Shown: piece by piece, positions 56,493 through 64,000 of the stretch | Layout: every line of letters begins with the position of its first letter | How positions within the stretch are numbered: the stretch's first letter is position 1 | Origin: Blastocatellia bacterium | GTDB taxonomy: Bacteria > Acidobacteriota > Blastocatellia > UBA7656 | Assembly (NCBI GenBank): GCA_035275065.1 | Contig: DATENM010000046.1 | Coordinates: 181,218-245,217 of the forward strand | DNA length: 64,000 bases | Direction: 5' to 3' | The notes under the pieces: model-generated | Told to the model about the DNA's origin: nothing | Databases searched by the model: none | What the model saw: only the letters and a program-made list of their open reading frames with translations | Position numbers and translations under genes: made by a program

Positions 56493-56608
56493 TGCGCCAC
56501 ATGGATCACGACAGGGTTCCCGCGAAGTCACCGCAGGCCGGAGCGGAGCGGAGGAATCGCCTGCGGCGATTTGACTCGCGGGATGTCGTGGTAAAATTGG
56601 GAGGCGCA
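56493..56608. repeat. Long nested palindrome (about 116 bp)
   Basis: Matching arm pairs, outside to inside: TGCGCC (56493-56498) with GGCGCA (56603-56608); CACGACA (56507-56513) with TGTCGTG (56584-56590); CCCGCGAAGTCA (56519-56530) with TGACTCGCGGG (56572-56582, one bulged A); CCGCAGGC (56531-56538) with GCCTGCGG (56559-56566). The loop is about 20 nt and the 3' side has a 5-nt bulge (CGATT). It lies in the ~310-bp gap between two minus-strand genes. No second copy was found in the window. Confidence 0.65.
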
Positions 56609-56641
56609 GGCAGGCATTACCCCTCACGCACCGGAGGCAAG

Positions 56642-57031
56642 CTATCTGGAAGCCGCGTTAGCTTCCTTATTGCCGACGACTGGCGCGATCACCCTCATTT
56701 GATAACTTTCGTATTGCGGCAACTCGCCCAAACTGATTAATCCGGCGAGTCCGCACAGCAGAACGGAAGGTTCAGGGTCGCCGCCTGTGTCCGTCTGGCT
56801 TCCGACCAAGGCGCTGCTTTCCTGGTGGATGAAGCTATTCAGTATGCCGTCTACGCCCCCAGGCCCCGGCTGATGCACGCTTGCGTACCAGCCCGTTTGA
56901 TCTGGCTTACCCAAGTGACGCCACACCTGCCACAGCACGTTGTGGTGATCGGCATGGGCATAGAATTCATATCTGCCATTAGTTCCGTGATTGAAAATGA
57001 TGCCGCTCACTGTGATCTCTTCGTTATCCAT
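56642..57031 (-). CDS. Hypothetical protein of the mobile-element backbone
   Basis: 129 residues from ATG 57031 with AAAGGAAG upstream. Acidic, soluble-looking, with Trp/His-rich NVLWQVWRHLGKPDQTGWYA, ending in VIAPVVGNKEANAASR. No family recognised. It lies between the palindrome and the ParB-like gene, in the same direction as both flanking genes. Confidence 0.5.
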   Translation of the reverse strand: MDNEEITVSGIIFNHGTNGRYEFYAHADHHNVLWQVWRHLGKPDQTGWYASVHQPGPGGVDGILNSFIHQESSALVGSQTDTGGDPEPSVLLCGLAGLISLGELPQYESYQMRVIAPVVGNKEANAASR

Positions 57032-57135
57032 CGCAGAACTTCCTTTCTCGTCGCTCGACGGTGCAGGTAGCGGCGGGTTGGGGAAAATCCCGCCGCCACC
57101 CACATTGATTTTCGGTAGCCGTTGATGACCACCGC

Positions 57136-58929
57136 TTAACCCCTCGCAGTGTTCGCCCCTGTCTTCCGCTTGTCAGATTTAGCTGTCGTGCTGGATTTGG
57201 CAGATGCCTTCCTGGCTGCTTCGGCTTTTACATTTTGCGGTTGCTCATAGACGACTGGCTTCTTTGCCGTCTCACCATTCGTCACGGCATCAAGGTAAGT
57301 CTCGTGGGCAGCCTTGTACTTCTTTGCGCACAACTCAACGCGCACCTTGGCGTCAATTAGCGCGTGGTTGACACCGCGATCCTTGCTCAACTGTACGACC
57401 GGCTTTTGATCGACTTGGTTGTGCTTATACTGGTTGGCACCGTAGTGGGCAAATGAGCAGAGCATCATGAACTGTGCAAGCTGGCTGTCATTGAGCTTGC
57501 CAAGCTCGCGCAGCACTATGCCTTGGTCATACCGGAGTTTGCTCGCCAAATCCTCACTCCAACCGAACACTTCGCAGATCGTGCGCTGGTCGTCGGAAGG
57601 GATTCGGTGGAAAAATTCTTTAGCGACCTCGTTCAAGTGCGCCCGATCCAGTGGCCACCCGTAGGTTTGCAGCGCCTCTTTCATCACCCGCTTGCGGACG
57701 ATCTCGTCAACCTTGATGTCGAAGATTTCCTGCTTCCGCTTGTTCCGTTTTTCTGGCGAGTCGCCGTTGCGCGAGCTGTTGATCGTGCTGGCTGCTAAAG
57801 ACGAGTGAGACGAGCCGACTCTGCCCATGTGGTCTTTGCAGGTTCTCTCCCGGCATATCCAGGTGACCCGGCCCACCTCATCGCCTTCTGCATACACGGC
57901 CTGTTCCGCGTACCCGCATCGGTCGACTTTCTTGTCGATCTGGTGGTAGTCGGATTTTCCGATGGAATCCTTGGTGCGGTTCGGGCTGTAGTACGGCGAA
58001 ATGTAGGCGGCGGGCTTGCCACTTTTTGTCTCGACCTCGGCCATCCTGACCTGCACCAGTGTTTGAATCTTGGCTTGGAAGCACAGCGGGTTCAGACAGG
58101 TGTCCGTATTCTTGATATCGTGGAAAAGGGTCTGGTTAAACCCTGTGCGCTGCGGGCACTCGACGCAGGTGAGACCGTCTTCGCGCAATCTCGCGTCATC
58201 CAGCTTGAAAGGGGCTTTCGTCAGATTGAGATGTATGTTCTGCTCGATCCAAGCCTGTAAGAATTTGACGTGGCGGGCAGGCTTCTCCTTGTCAGGCTGA
58301 TGGATGTAGGTTTGCTCTTTCGCATTCCAGACGCTCTTTCTCTCATAACAGGCTGCCAGGGCGACCGTCTGAATCTCAGGCGACAGGCGGCAGATTTCCA
58401 AGGCGTGAGCGAGAGTGATTAAATCGTTGCGGAGGTCCTGGCGCGCTTCTTCGATGAGGTTAGTCAACGACAGCCTGCGCGCCACGTAGCGAGCATCTTT
58501 CGCCAGACGTTGCGCGATGTCCGTGATTTCCAGTTTAGAACCATTCTTCAAACGCAAGAAGCCATCGGCTTCGTCAAGCGGGTGAACATCTTCGCGCTGC
58601 AAGTTCTCGATGAGTTGGGCGTCGAGCGCCTCCTCATCGCTCAGGTTCTTGACGCTCGCGGGAATCTCTTTAAGTCCCGCCTGATTGGCCGCTCTGAAGC
58701 GCCGCTCGCCCGCAACGATCTGAAAGCGCGCGCCGACCGGACGCACGAGAATGGGCTGGATGATGCCTTTCTCCTTAACGCTCTGAGTCAGTTCGGCAAG
58801 GCTTTCCTTTTTGAAGGTGGTTCGCGTGTTCTTCAGCGGCGGGTCAATCAGGGTGAGGGCGATCATTCGGAAGTCGCCTGCGCTGAGGCTGCCGCTGCCG
58901 GTTGATTTTGCAGTAGCTTGTTTATGCAT
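57136..58929 (-). CDS. Large ParB-family protein with Cys-rich central region
   Basis: 597 residues from ATG 58929 (GGAGA upstream). The N-terminal ParB/Srx-type domain (about 22-130) has VGARFQIVAGERRFRAANQAG and LIENLQREDVHPLDEADG; the HTH part follows (DIAQRLAKDARYVARRLSL). The centre has CVECPQRTGFNQTLFHD, NTDTCLNPLCFQAK and a later CRERTC, probably a zinc site. Canonical ParB is ~300 residues, so this is about twice that. The C-terminus is Lys/Ala-rich. No ParA gene is seen in the window. The role may be partition or a ParB-like nuclease/regulator of the element. Confidence 0.8.
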   Translation of the reverse strand: MHKQATAKSTGSGSLSAGDFRMIALTLIDPPLKNTRTTFKKESLAELTQSVKEKGIIQPILVRPVGARFQIVAGERRFRAANQAGLKEIPASVKNLSDEEALDAQLIENLQREDVHPLDEADGFLRLKNGSKLEITDIAQRLAKDARYVARRLSLTNLIEEARQDLRNDLITLAHALEICRLSPEIQTVALAACYERKSVWNAKEQTYIHQPDKEKPARHVKFLQAWIEQNIHLNLTKAPFKLDDARLREDGLTCVECPQRTGFNQTLFHDIKNTDTCLNPLCFQAKIQTLVQVRMAEVETKSGKPAAYISPYYSPNRTKDSIGKSDYHQIDKKVDRCGYAEQAVYAEGDEVGRVTWICRERTCKDHMGRVGSSHSSLAASTINSSRNGDSPEKRNKRKQEIFDIKVDEIVRKRVMKEALQTYGWPLDRAHLNEVAKEFFHRIPSDDQRTICEVFGWSEDLASKLRYDQGIVLRELGKLNDSQLAQFMMLCSFAHYGANQYKHNQVDQKPVVQLSKDRGVNHALIDAKVRVELCAKKYKAAHETYLDAVTNGETAKKPVVYEQPQNVKAEAARKASAKSSTTAKSDKRKTGANTARG

Positions 58930-59013
58930 CGCTTTTCTCCAGGTGGTAAAAGATTGCGGTGTTGGGTGCGTGGAGAATCGAATCACTCACGCAACCCGTA
59001 ATATTGCTCGCGT

Positions 59014-59298
59014 CTAATTCTCAGAAGACGACACCTTCACGGCGGCGCGTTGGCTGGTTCCTGCTTCACTGGCATCCGTCAGGGCGCGGCTCGCCGCTTC
59101 AAGGTTGCGGTTGGCGGCGTAGCAGTTCCGCGCGATCAGGTCGAGGTCTGAAAAGCTCACGTCGCCAAGACGGTCGAAGCTCTCCGCGATTCGCGCGGCG
59201 ATGCGCGTCTGTTCGCGCGCGGATTCGATCAAATCTAAGGCAGGCTGCTGTGTGGTTGTGGCGGGCGTGGGTGTGGTGGTAGATTGCTGTTCGAGCAT
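59014..59298 (-). CDS. Hypothetical small helical protein
   Basis: 94 residues with AAAGGAAGGAAG upstream. A Thr/Pro/Gln-rich start (EQQSTTTPTPATTTQQPA) is followed by a long predicted helix (LDLIESAREQTRIAARIAES...ALTDASEAG). No family recognised. It is the first gene after the strong promoter at 59456-59485 and precedes the ParB-like gene in the same direction. Confidence 0.5.
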   Translation of the reverse strand: MLEQQSTTTPTPATTTQQPALDLIESAREQTRIAARIAESFDRLGDVSFSDLDLIARNCYAANRNLEAASRALTDASEAGTSQRAAVKVSSSEN

Positions 59299-59455
59299 CT
59301 GACTTCCTTCCTTTCGACGGTTGGGGTGGATGTGGGGCCTGGGAGCGTTGGCGCGCTTTCCAGGCCGTTTATTTAGTGCGACGTTTCGTCATACCTCTCA
59401 CTCAGCCGTTAGTTTGGCTCACTTTGACCCAATGCTCACTTCTTATGCTTGCTAT

Positions 59456-59485
59456 AATATATTCTATAGAGTGTATATTTGTCAA
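59456..59485 (-). promoter_or_regulatory. Strong sigma-70-type promoter of the ParB-like operon
   Basis: On the minus strand a perfect -35 TTGACA (59480-59485) and -10 TATATT (59456-59461) with an 18-bp spacer in an AT-rich patch. The following 150 nt lead to the gene at 59298. The rest of 59299-59782 shows no gene. Confidence 0.5.
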
Positions 59486-59782
59486 GCATAATTAATACTC
59501 GTAATAGCGTCATAGGATGTTGATAGTTAGCCTAGGAAGTGGCTATCCGGCAGGCTCGAAACCTAACACTTAGTTTTTACAAAGCAAAAGACTCTCGCAT
59601 CATATCATTATTAAAGTAGTCCCCATATTCTTGTAGCAAATTTCACTTGAGTTAAAAGGTGTATAGGGTCATTGTCACAGTGCGACAACCATTCAAGGGC
59701 ACAATAACTGTGTACCTGGAATAATCTTTGGACTGATAAGAAGGGACGAGTTGCAGCGTTGCAGGACATCTTAATTCTTACA

Positions 59783-62206
59783 TTATTGGATTGGATTTGA
59801 CGGGGCACGACTCTGTACTACAAATGATAGATTTGGACTCTTGCCAATATGAATACCATCGCTTGCCATGACTCTCCAGAAGTAGCGCCCTGGCTTAAGC
59901 ACATCGGTCGGAATTTGATAAGTCTGTTCGGTGAGTTGCATGGCGACAGGCCACCAATGCTCGCCATCGGAACTCACCTGTATGAAGTACGCTAACTGAT
60001 CATGATCGGTGTCACTACCTTGCCATCGAACTTCAAGCGGTTTTCCCTGGAGGATGGTTACTTTCTGAGTGGGTGCGATAATCCTTACAGCCGGGATATT
60101 TGCGCTCACTTGCCGCTCTATCAATAGCTTGTTGTTATACCGATTCCAGATCTGAATCCGACGAGTCGTCTTAGGATATGGGACGTATAACCCAAAGAAG
60201 GTAACTGGAATCTTGAGTTTCCCCTCGCGCCCTTCCCAGTTCAAAGGTAATCCTACCTCTTGTAGTAAAGCACCATGCCCGTTCAAGAAGCGAAAAGCGT
60301 ATACTTGGGGTTGTCTGTCTATGACATCCGGAGTTCCTTCTGTGACATGATGCCAAGGGCCTAAATACACCTTGTCATCATATGAGATCATTCCCGAAAG
60401 ATAGATCACTTCGGGGTCCGGATTGACTCTCAATCTCTCAAAGAGTTGATTATAGTCTCCGCGATCGATCCAACTCTTTCTCACAGACCAATTGTTTTGA
60501 GCGTTAGAGCGTGGTAATCCCATAAAGCAATGAGAATCGCACTGTGGCTGGTTGATTATGCTGGCCAAAGAGAATGGCTCTCCGCCTTGTGCCACCCAAA
60601 AACCGCTTGCAGGATTGCCCTTTTTCCTTATTTCATCTTTGCTATTGTACTCGTCTAGCCCTCCAATGGCTCCGCACAGCGCGCTACCAGGGCCGGAGAA
60701 GAAACTGCAGGCCCAATAGTCCTTCAGAGCTGGATCAACGCTGAGACCGAAGGTATGTCCCAACTCGTGAGCGGGAAGCCCCATCACAGGACCGAGCCCG
60801 CCACCCAAATCAAACGTCGGCACAACAATAACCGCTCTTGGGAAGGTATCCCCTAAAGAGAGTCCGCCCACGTTGGGCCATTCTGAAAACCGTTTGAACC
60901 AATCCCAGCGGGGTAAGACTCCTATAACTTGTTCCCCACTGAGAGCCCAGTAATTCCCTAGTTCGTAGACGAAGATGTATGGGATTAATGCATCAATCGG
61001 AATCGGAATCGGAGTGATGGCTGAAATGATAGTGAAAAACCAGTCGAGTGCTGATGTGTGTGGAAGAGTTATCGGAATCGGAGATGTGCTTGAAAACATA
61101 GAGGAAATCGGATATGTGGCTTTGATGAACGCATTGCCGAGATTCATAATCTCTTGAAACTCAGAATCGGGGGCGTAGTTTAAGCCATCAAAAGTCGTAT
61201 TAACCTTGGTCCAGGTCAAATCCAAAGACCGCATGCGCACGACCTTCCATCTTAACTTAGTTGGCGGCGTCGAATCATTTCCCCTCCGACAATCACCCGG
61301 CGGATAGGTGCTGCTGACCGTGTTGGCTAAATCTATCCGAGCTGAAACTGTAACGACATTTGGCTGCGCATTGGTAAAACGCAACGGGTTATTCGTGTAA
61401 TAATAATTTGTTTGTACCTGATTCGCACCAAGATTTAGTTCAATCAAATCCCTTCGTGCGTCTCCGGGACCACCAACCGTGAGCTGAAGTGTGGTCCTCA
61501 TAGGGATTGAAAAAGTGTTCGCTACGGTAACGGCAACAACAGTAGGTTTATAAGCTACCAGCAGAGGCGTTTTGGGAATGACCTGAATGAGATCAACGCT
61601 CATCAGGGCCAGATCATCGGAAGATATCGGTTTCCCGTCTTCCATGCCCACAATGAAGGTGATCTTAGCGGCATCGTCTGATTGGTCGCCCGCCACCTCA
61701 ATAATCTCTTGATTGCTCTTTGTGGGGAAGTCCCCTCCGACCCAAAGGGCACAAGGGTCGAAGTCGAAATCAAGGATAGCCTTGTTCGGCACAGGACTCA
61801 CATCTATAACATCATCGTCGCTACCTGTATCGCTATCCAAGATACGTATTGAAATAGGCACTGATTTGACGCCTGCAGGAATTTGCCAATTGAATTTACC
61901 ATCAATGTCGTCCCACACCGGTGAATTCGTATCCGGCTTCTTAGGAAGTCTGAATTCGATACCGCCGATTTTCACATGACCGTAAATGTCAGCACGTCCC
62001 GGATCAGAGAACGGAATGCTTGGGTCCAGATTGGAGGTGGGTCTAACTGAGAATATTCTAAGGTACATAAGGCGAGTCGGAGGCATATTATTTGTCGCCC
62101 CTGTCGAAGGAGGACAAGGAGCAATGTTTGGATCATCCGCTATTACAGGAAGCGAAGCCCAAAACAAAGTTCCGAGTAAGACCGCCGCTAAGATTCTACT
62201 TTTCAT
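59783..62206 (-). CDS. Secreted metzincin-like metalloprotease with N-terminal C2-like and C-terminal Ig-like domains
   Basis: 807 residues: signal peptide (1-23), a region (about 65-140) with ADIYGHVKIGGIEF, SPVWDD and DSDTGSDDD that resembles a C2 or calcium-binding beta domain, a middle region (200-300), and a peptidase segment with HELGHTFGLSVD (His480, Glu481, His484, Gly487). The third metzincin ligand would be near 490-491 (V or D), so the family is not certain. The C-terminal ~100 residues (PAVRIIAPTQKVTILQGKPLEVRW...YFWRVMASDG) form a fibronectin/Ig-like domain. GC is clearly lower than around it, suggesting acquisition. Confidence 0.6.
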   Translation of the reverse strand: MKSRILAAVLLGTLFWASLPVIADDPNIAPCPPSTGATNNMPPTRLMYLRIFSVRPTSNLDPSIPFSDPGRADIYGHVKIGGIEFRLPKKPDTNSPVWDDIDGKFNWQIPAGVKSVPISIRILDSDTGSDDDVIDVSPVPNKAILDFDFDPCALWVGGDFPTKSNQEIIEVAGDQSDDAAKITFIVGMEDGKPISSDDLALMSVDLIQVIPKTPLLVAYKPTVVAVTVANTFSIPMRTTLQLTVGGPGDARRDLIELNLGANQVQTNYYYTNNPLRFTNAQPNVVTVSARIDLANTVSSTYPPGDCRRGNDSTPPTKLRWKVVRMRSLDLTWTKVNTTFDGLNYAPDSEFQEIMNLGNAFIKATYPISSMFSSTSPIPITLPHTSALDWFFTIISAITPIPIPIDALIPYIFVYELGNYWALSGEQVIGVLPRWDWFKRFSEWPNVGGLSLGDTFPRAVIVVPTFDLGGGLGPVMGLPAHELGHTFGLSVDPALKDYWACSFFSGPGSALCGAIGGLDEYNSKDEIRKKGNPASGFWVAQGGEPFSLASIINQPQCDSHCFMGLPRSNAQNNWSVRKSWIDRGDYNQLFERLRVNPDPEVIYLSGMISYDDKVYLGPWHHVTEGTPDVIDRQPQVYAFRFLNGHGALLQEVGLPLNWEGREGKLKIPVTFFGLYVPYPKTTRRIQIWNRYNNKLLIERQVSANIPAVRIIAPTQKVTILQGKPLEVRWQGSDTDHDQLAYFIQVSSDGEHWWPVAMQLTEQTYQIPTDVLKPGRYFWRVMASDGIHIGKSPNLSFVVQSRAPSNPIQ

Positions 62207-62814
62207 GAGGCTCCTCTGGATTGACCATGCACAGTCACTTATGAGAGCGCCTTAGCAAAAGAGGAGTAAGAGCCGCGCACACGATATCTCTGAAAAGCAG
62301 GGCTGTCAAGAGCTTGACTTCCTGGTATCAACAGAGCTTTGTCTTCCTGAAAGTCGCCAAAAAGCTGAGGGCAAGGCTGCACAGGAAAAGACCTCCTCTA
62401 AGTAGAAGTGCTCGACTTCACTACCTCTGTAGGTCGGGCAATGATTTGACTGCTTTCTGCATTCGCAGAGTTCGAGCGCGACTTGGTTAGGGAAAGGTAA
62501 AGGATCGCTTCGTGCAAGCTCGTGCAGAAGGCATGAGCGATGGTCGGCCACAGAGTCTCCTGACAAAGGCCGCAGAGGTTAAGCGGCTTTATAAGAATGG
62601 TATAACAGATTAGAAGACGCGCGGTAACTAATGATCCGTCGAGGAGCGGTCATTAATCTGGTGATATAAGCAGCAACAGATAAGGCTTATAGTCCGCGAA
62701 TTGCTGTTGCACTATGACAATGACTCGACTCACAAAACAACTGACGGGTGTAATTCTAGGACCACTCGTTAAAGAGTGTAACAACAACTTGATATCATCT
62801 AATACTGGATTTCA
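62207..62814. other. Gene-free stretch of about 600 bp
   Basis: No convincing gene on either strand. An open minus-strand frame at 62306-62566 has no family and no ribosome site. A small hairpin (ACTC-GTTAA-AGAGT around 62764-62777) may help end transcription. Base composition is intermediate. Confidence 0.35.
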
Positions 62815-64000
62815 TCAGGCCGCTTGTGAAGCCGCCCCCTGTACCTCGTTAGGCGGCGACTCGCTTTCGGTGAAATCGAATGCCAACTGTGCTTGGAATT
62901 TATAACCTGTCTGCCTTCTTGATGCTTGGCTCGCTGGCTCGCCTGTCAGTAGCGGCTCTGAGAATAGTGAGTGCTGCCCGCTCACTTTCCGGGTGTCTCG
63001 CTCCAGGTATGTTTCCGGTTTGTGTAAGAAAGTAGTCTGAACATTGGAAACTTCTGTGCCCGCGCCATTCGTTTCTCTTGTTTCACTTCCTTGTTCCCGT
63101 ACTTCGTCAATCTCGCCTGCCGGGATAATCCATTGTTCGAGGTCAACTACACTTGCCGGAGCTGCTTCCGGTAGGCTTTGAATTTCGGCGCATTCTTGGG
63201 TTTCTTCTGCCGCTTCTGCCGCCACAATCACCGGATAGACTTGGAGCAACGCGGCTAGAATCTCTATCCCTTTGCTTTCATCGGCGGGAATGAAAAAGCG
63301 TTGCTTCCAATTGATCTGCTCGTTTATCAAGCCAAGCTCTCTGAGGCTTGCAAATTTGTATGGGTCTGTGACGTGAAGCTCAATGGCTGTCTCTCCGTGT
63401 ATGTTTCCCTGTTTTAGCTTGAGATTCGATGCAAGGGTGATTTCTTCCCCTTCGTGCAATACGGCGTTATAAATCTGTGCGGGGTCTTGCAATCGCCTTG
63501 TGATACCTAAAGAGCGCAACACCGTCCACACTCGATCTGTAGGGATGTGAATGCCGACTATGCGCTGGCCTTCGTCGGTGCTGACTCTAACGACTCTCAA
63601 GCGTGCTTCACGATCTGTCTTTAGACGCTGCCACAGTGGGATGATCGCGCCGCCCAGTATGTGCGTCTCTACGGTTTCAATTGGCGGGATGGCCGCATAC
63701 TTACGCGTCCACCAATCGCGCGCTCGTTCCGGCGTGACTGGCTGATACTTGGTGGTTAGCTCTGACTCGTTAATGTAGTTGGTGCGCGCCGCTTCCGGCC
63801 TCCATACGGCATAGGTGCGGAAGCTCTCACCTGTGGCCGGGTCTGTGTGCCTGCCCGATTCGATGGCGAGTATAAAATTGCCTTTCTTCCTGTGTTGCAA
63901 GAATGCCCCGAATCTGCGCGCCCGCACGCGGTCTGCTTCCTCGAAGCTCACGGCTTGGCTCGGCCTATCAACTTCTAAAGTGTAATGCGTGGTCTGCGCT
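62815..64000 (-). CDS. C-terminal part of a large helicase-like protein (strawberry-notch/DarB type?), cut by right edge
   Basis: The frame is open to the window end, so the 5' part is missing; at least 394 codons are present. The segment LRVVRVSTDEGQRIVGIHIP, followed by a region with ITLASNLKLKQGNIHGETAIE, resembles the C-terminal part of very large plasmid- or phage-borne helicase/methylase proteins. The last ~120 residues are acidic and low in structure (EIDEVREQGSETRETNG; HSLFSEPLLTG). An internal GTG at 63951 is not the start, because the reading continues upstream in frame. The assignment is tentative. Confidence 0.5.
   Translation of the reverse strand, partial: AQTTHYTLEVDRPSQAVSFEEADRVRARRFGAFLQHRKKGNFILAIESGRHTDPATGESFRTYAVWRPEAARTNYINESELTTKYQPVTPERARDWWTRKYAAIPPIETVETHILGGAIIPLWQRLKTDREARLRVVRVSTDEGQRIVGIHIPTDRVWTVLRSLGITRRLQDPAQIYNAVLHEGEEITLASNLKLKQGNIHGETAIELHVTDPYKFASLRELGLINEQINWKQRFFIPADESKGIEILAALLQVYPVIVAAEAAEETQECAEIQSLPEAAPASVVDLEQWIIPAGEIDEVREQGSETRETNGAGTEVSNVQTTFLHKPETYLERDTRKVSGQHSLFSEPLLTGEPASQASRRQTGYKFQAQLAFDFTESESPPNEVQGAASQAA

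Noticed and set aside
56493..56608. Integron attC site
   Set aside because: The outer ends lack the RYYYAAC/GTTRRRY core sites, and no integrase or cassette array is visible.
56426..56740. A 104-codon plus-strand frame across the palindrome
   Set aside because: It runs through the arms of the nested palindrome and into an opposite-strand gene; better explained by high GC than by coding.

Overview
The window looks like part of a high-GC (about 60%) soil or sediment bacterium, most probably an Acidobacteriota member. Pointers are a VWFA-related protein of the type abundant in that phylum, a cytochrome b/Rieske module with b6-type heme spacing, several c-type cytochromes and NtrC-type two-component control. 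The lineage is an inference. Most of the window (1-53 kb) is a dense metal-resistance and redox island. The right end (55-64 kb) carries ArdC-like, ParB-like, HNH and large-helicase-like genes, AT-rich repeats and a long palindrome, as expected of a plasmid or integrative element.

Layout. 1-20 kb is mostly minus strand: cytochrome b (cut by the left edge) and Rieske protein behind a near-perfect sigma-54 promoter; a copper operon (YHS protein, unknown protein, CopA ATPase, cytochrome c) divergent from csoR with a CsoR-type operator between them; another cytochrome c; a Met/His-rich exported protein; a SnoaL-like protein; a membrane protein ending in a lone HisKA-like helix pair; then an operon read from 14.8 kb down to 9.6 kb (DUF2318, FtsX-type permease, ABC ATPase, histidine kinase, sigma-54 activator). 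Next is a multicopper oxidase operon that includes a cytochrome c-TolC fusion, again behind a CsoR-type operator. 19.5-20.6 kb is debris: remnants of a sialidase-like gene and an arsenate reductase. 20.8-36 kb is mostly plus strand: a CzcCBA-like efflux set, an ECF sigma factor, two PII-like proteins, a ZIP transporter, a His-tailed EamA transporter overlapping a P-type ATPase, a FecR-like protein, a histidine kinase and a frameshifted ynfA. 36-42 kb is a minus-strand CDF transporter plus a second RND set. 42-52 kb is a plus-strand CusA-type set with TolC and a CusB-cupredoxin fusion. 52-54.3 kb holds a TetR regulator, small membrane proteins and a half-size EamA protein. 54.3-64 kb is the mobile-element-like backbone plus a low-GC secreted metzincin-like protein.

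How it fits together. Copper appears to be sensed by CsoR, whose likely operator ATACC-N7-GGTAT occurs exactly twice in the intergenic regions I read: before the CopA/cytochrome operon and before the oxidase/cytochrome-TolC operon. Three related c-type cytochrome domains (one fused to TolC) sit in or next to the copper genes, and a bc-type complex is adjacent. This suggests that periplasmic copper handling is tied to electron transport. A separate layer is sigma-54 control: two copies of an 18-bp palindrome lie about 106-111 bp upstream of -24/-12 promoters, one before the bc complex and one before the HisKA-like membrane protein, and an NtrC-type activator is encoded between 9.6 and 11.0 kb. 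The three RND systems appear to differ in metal class (CzcA-like, undetermined, CusA-like), so the island probably covers Cu/Ag plus Zn/Cd/Co.
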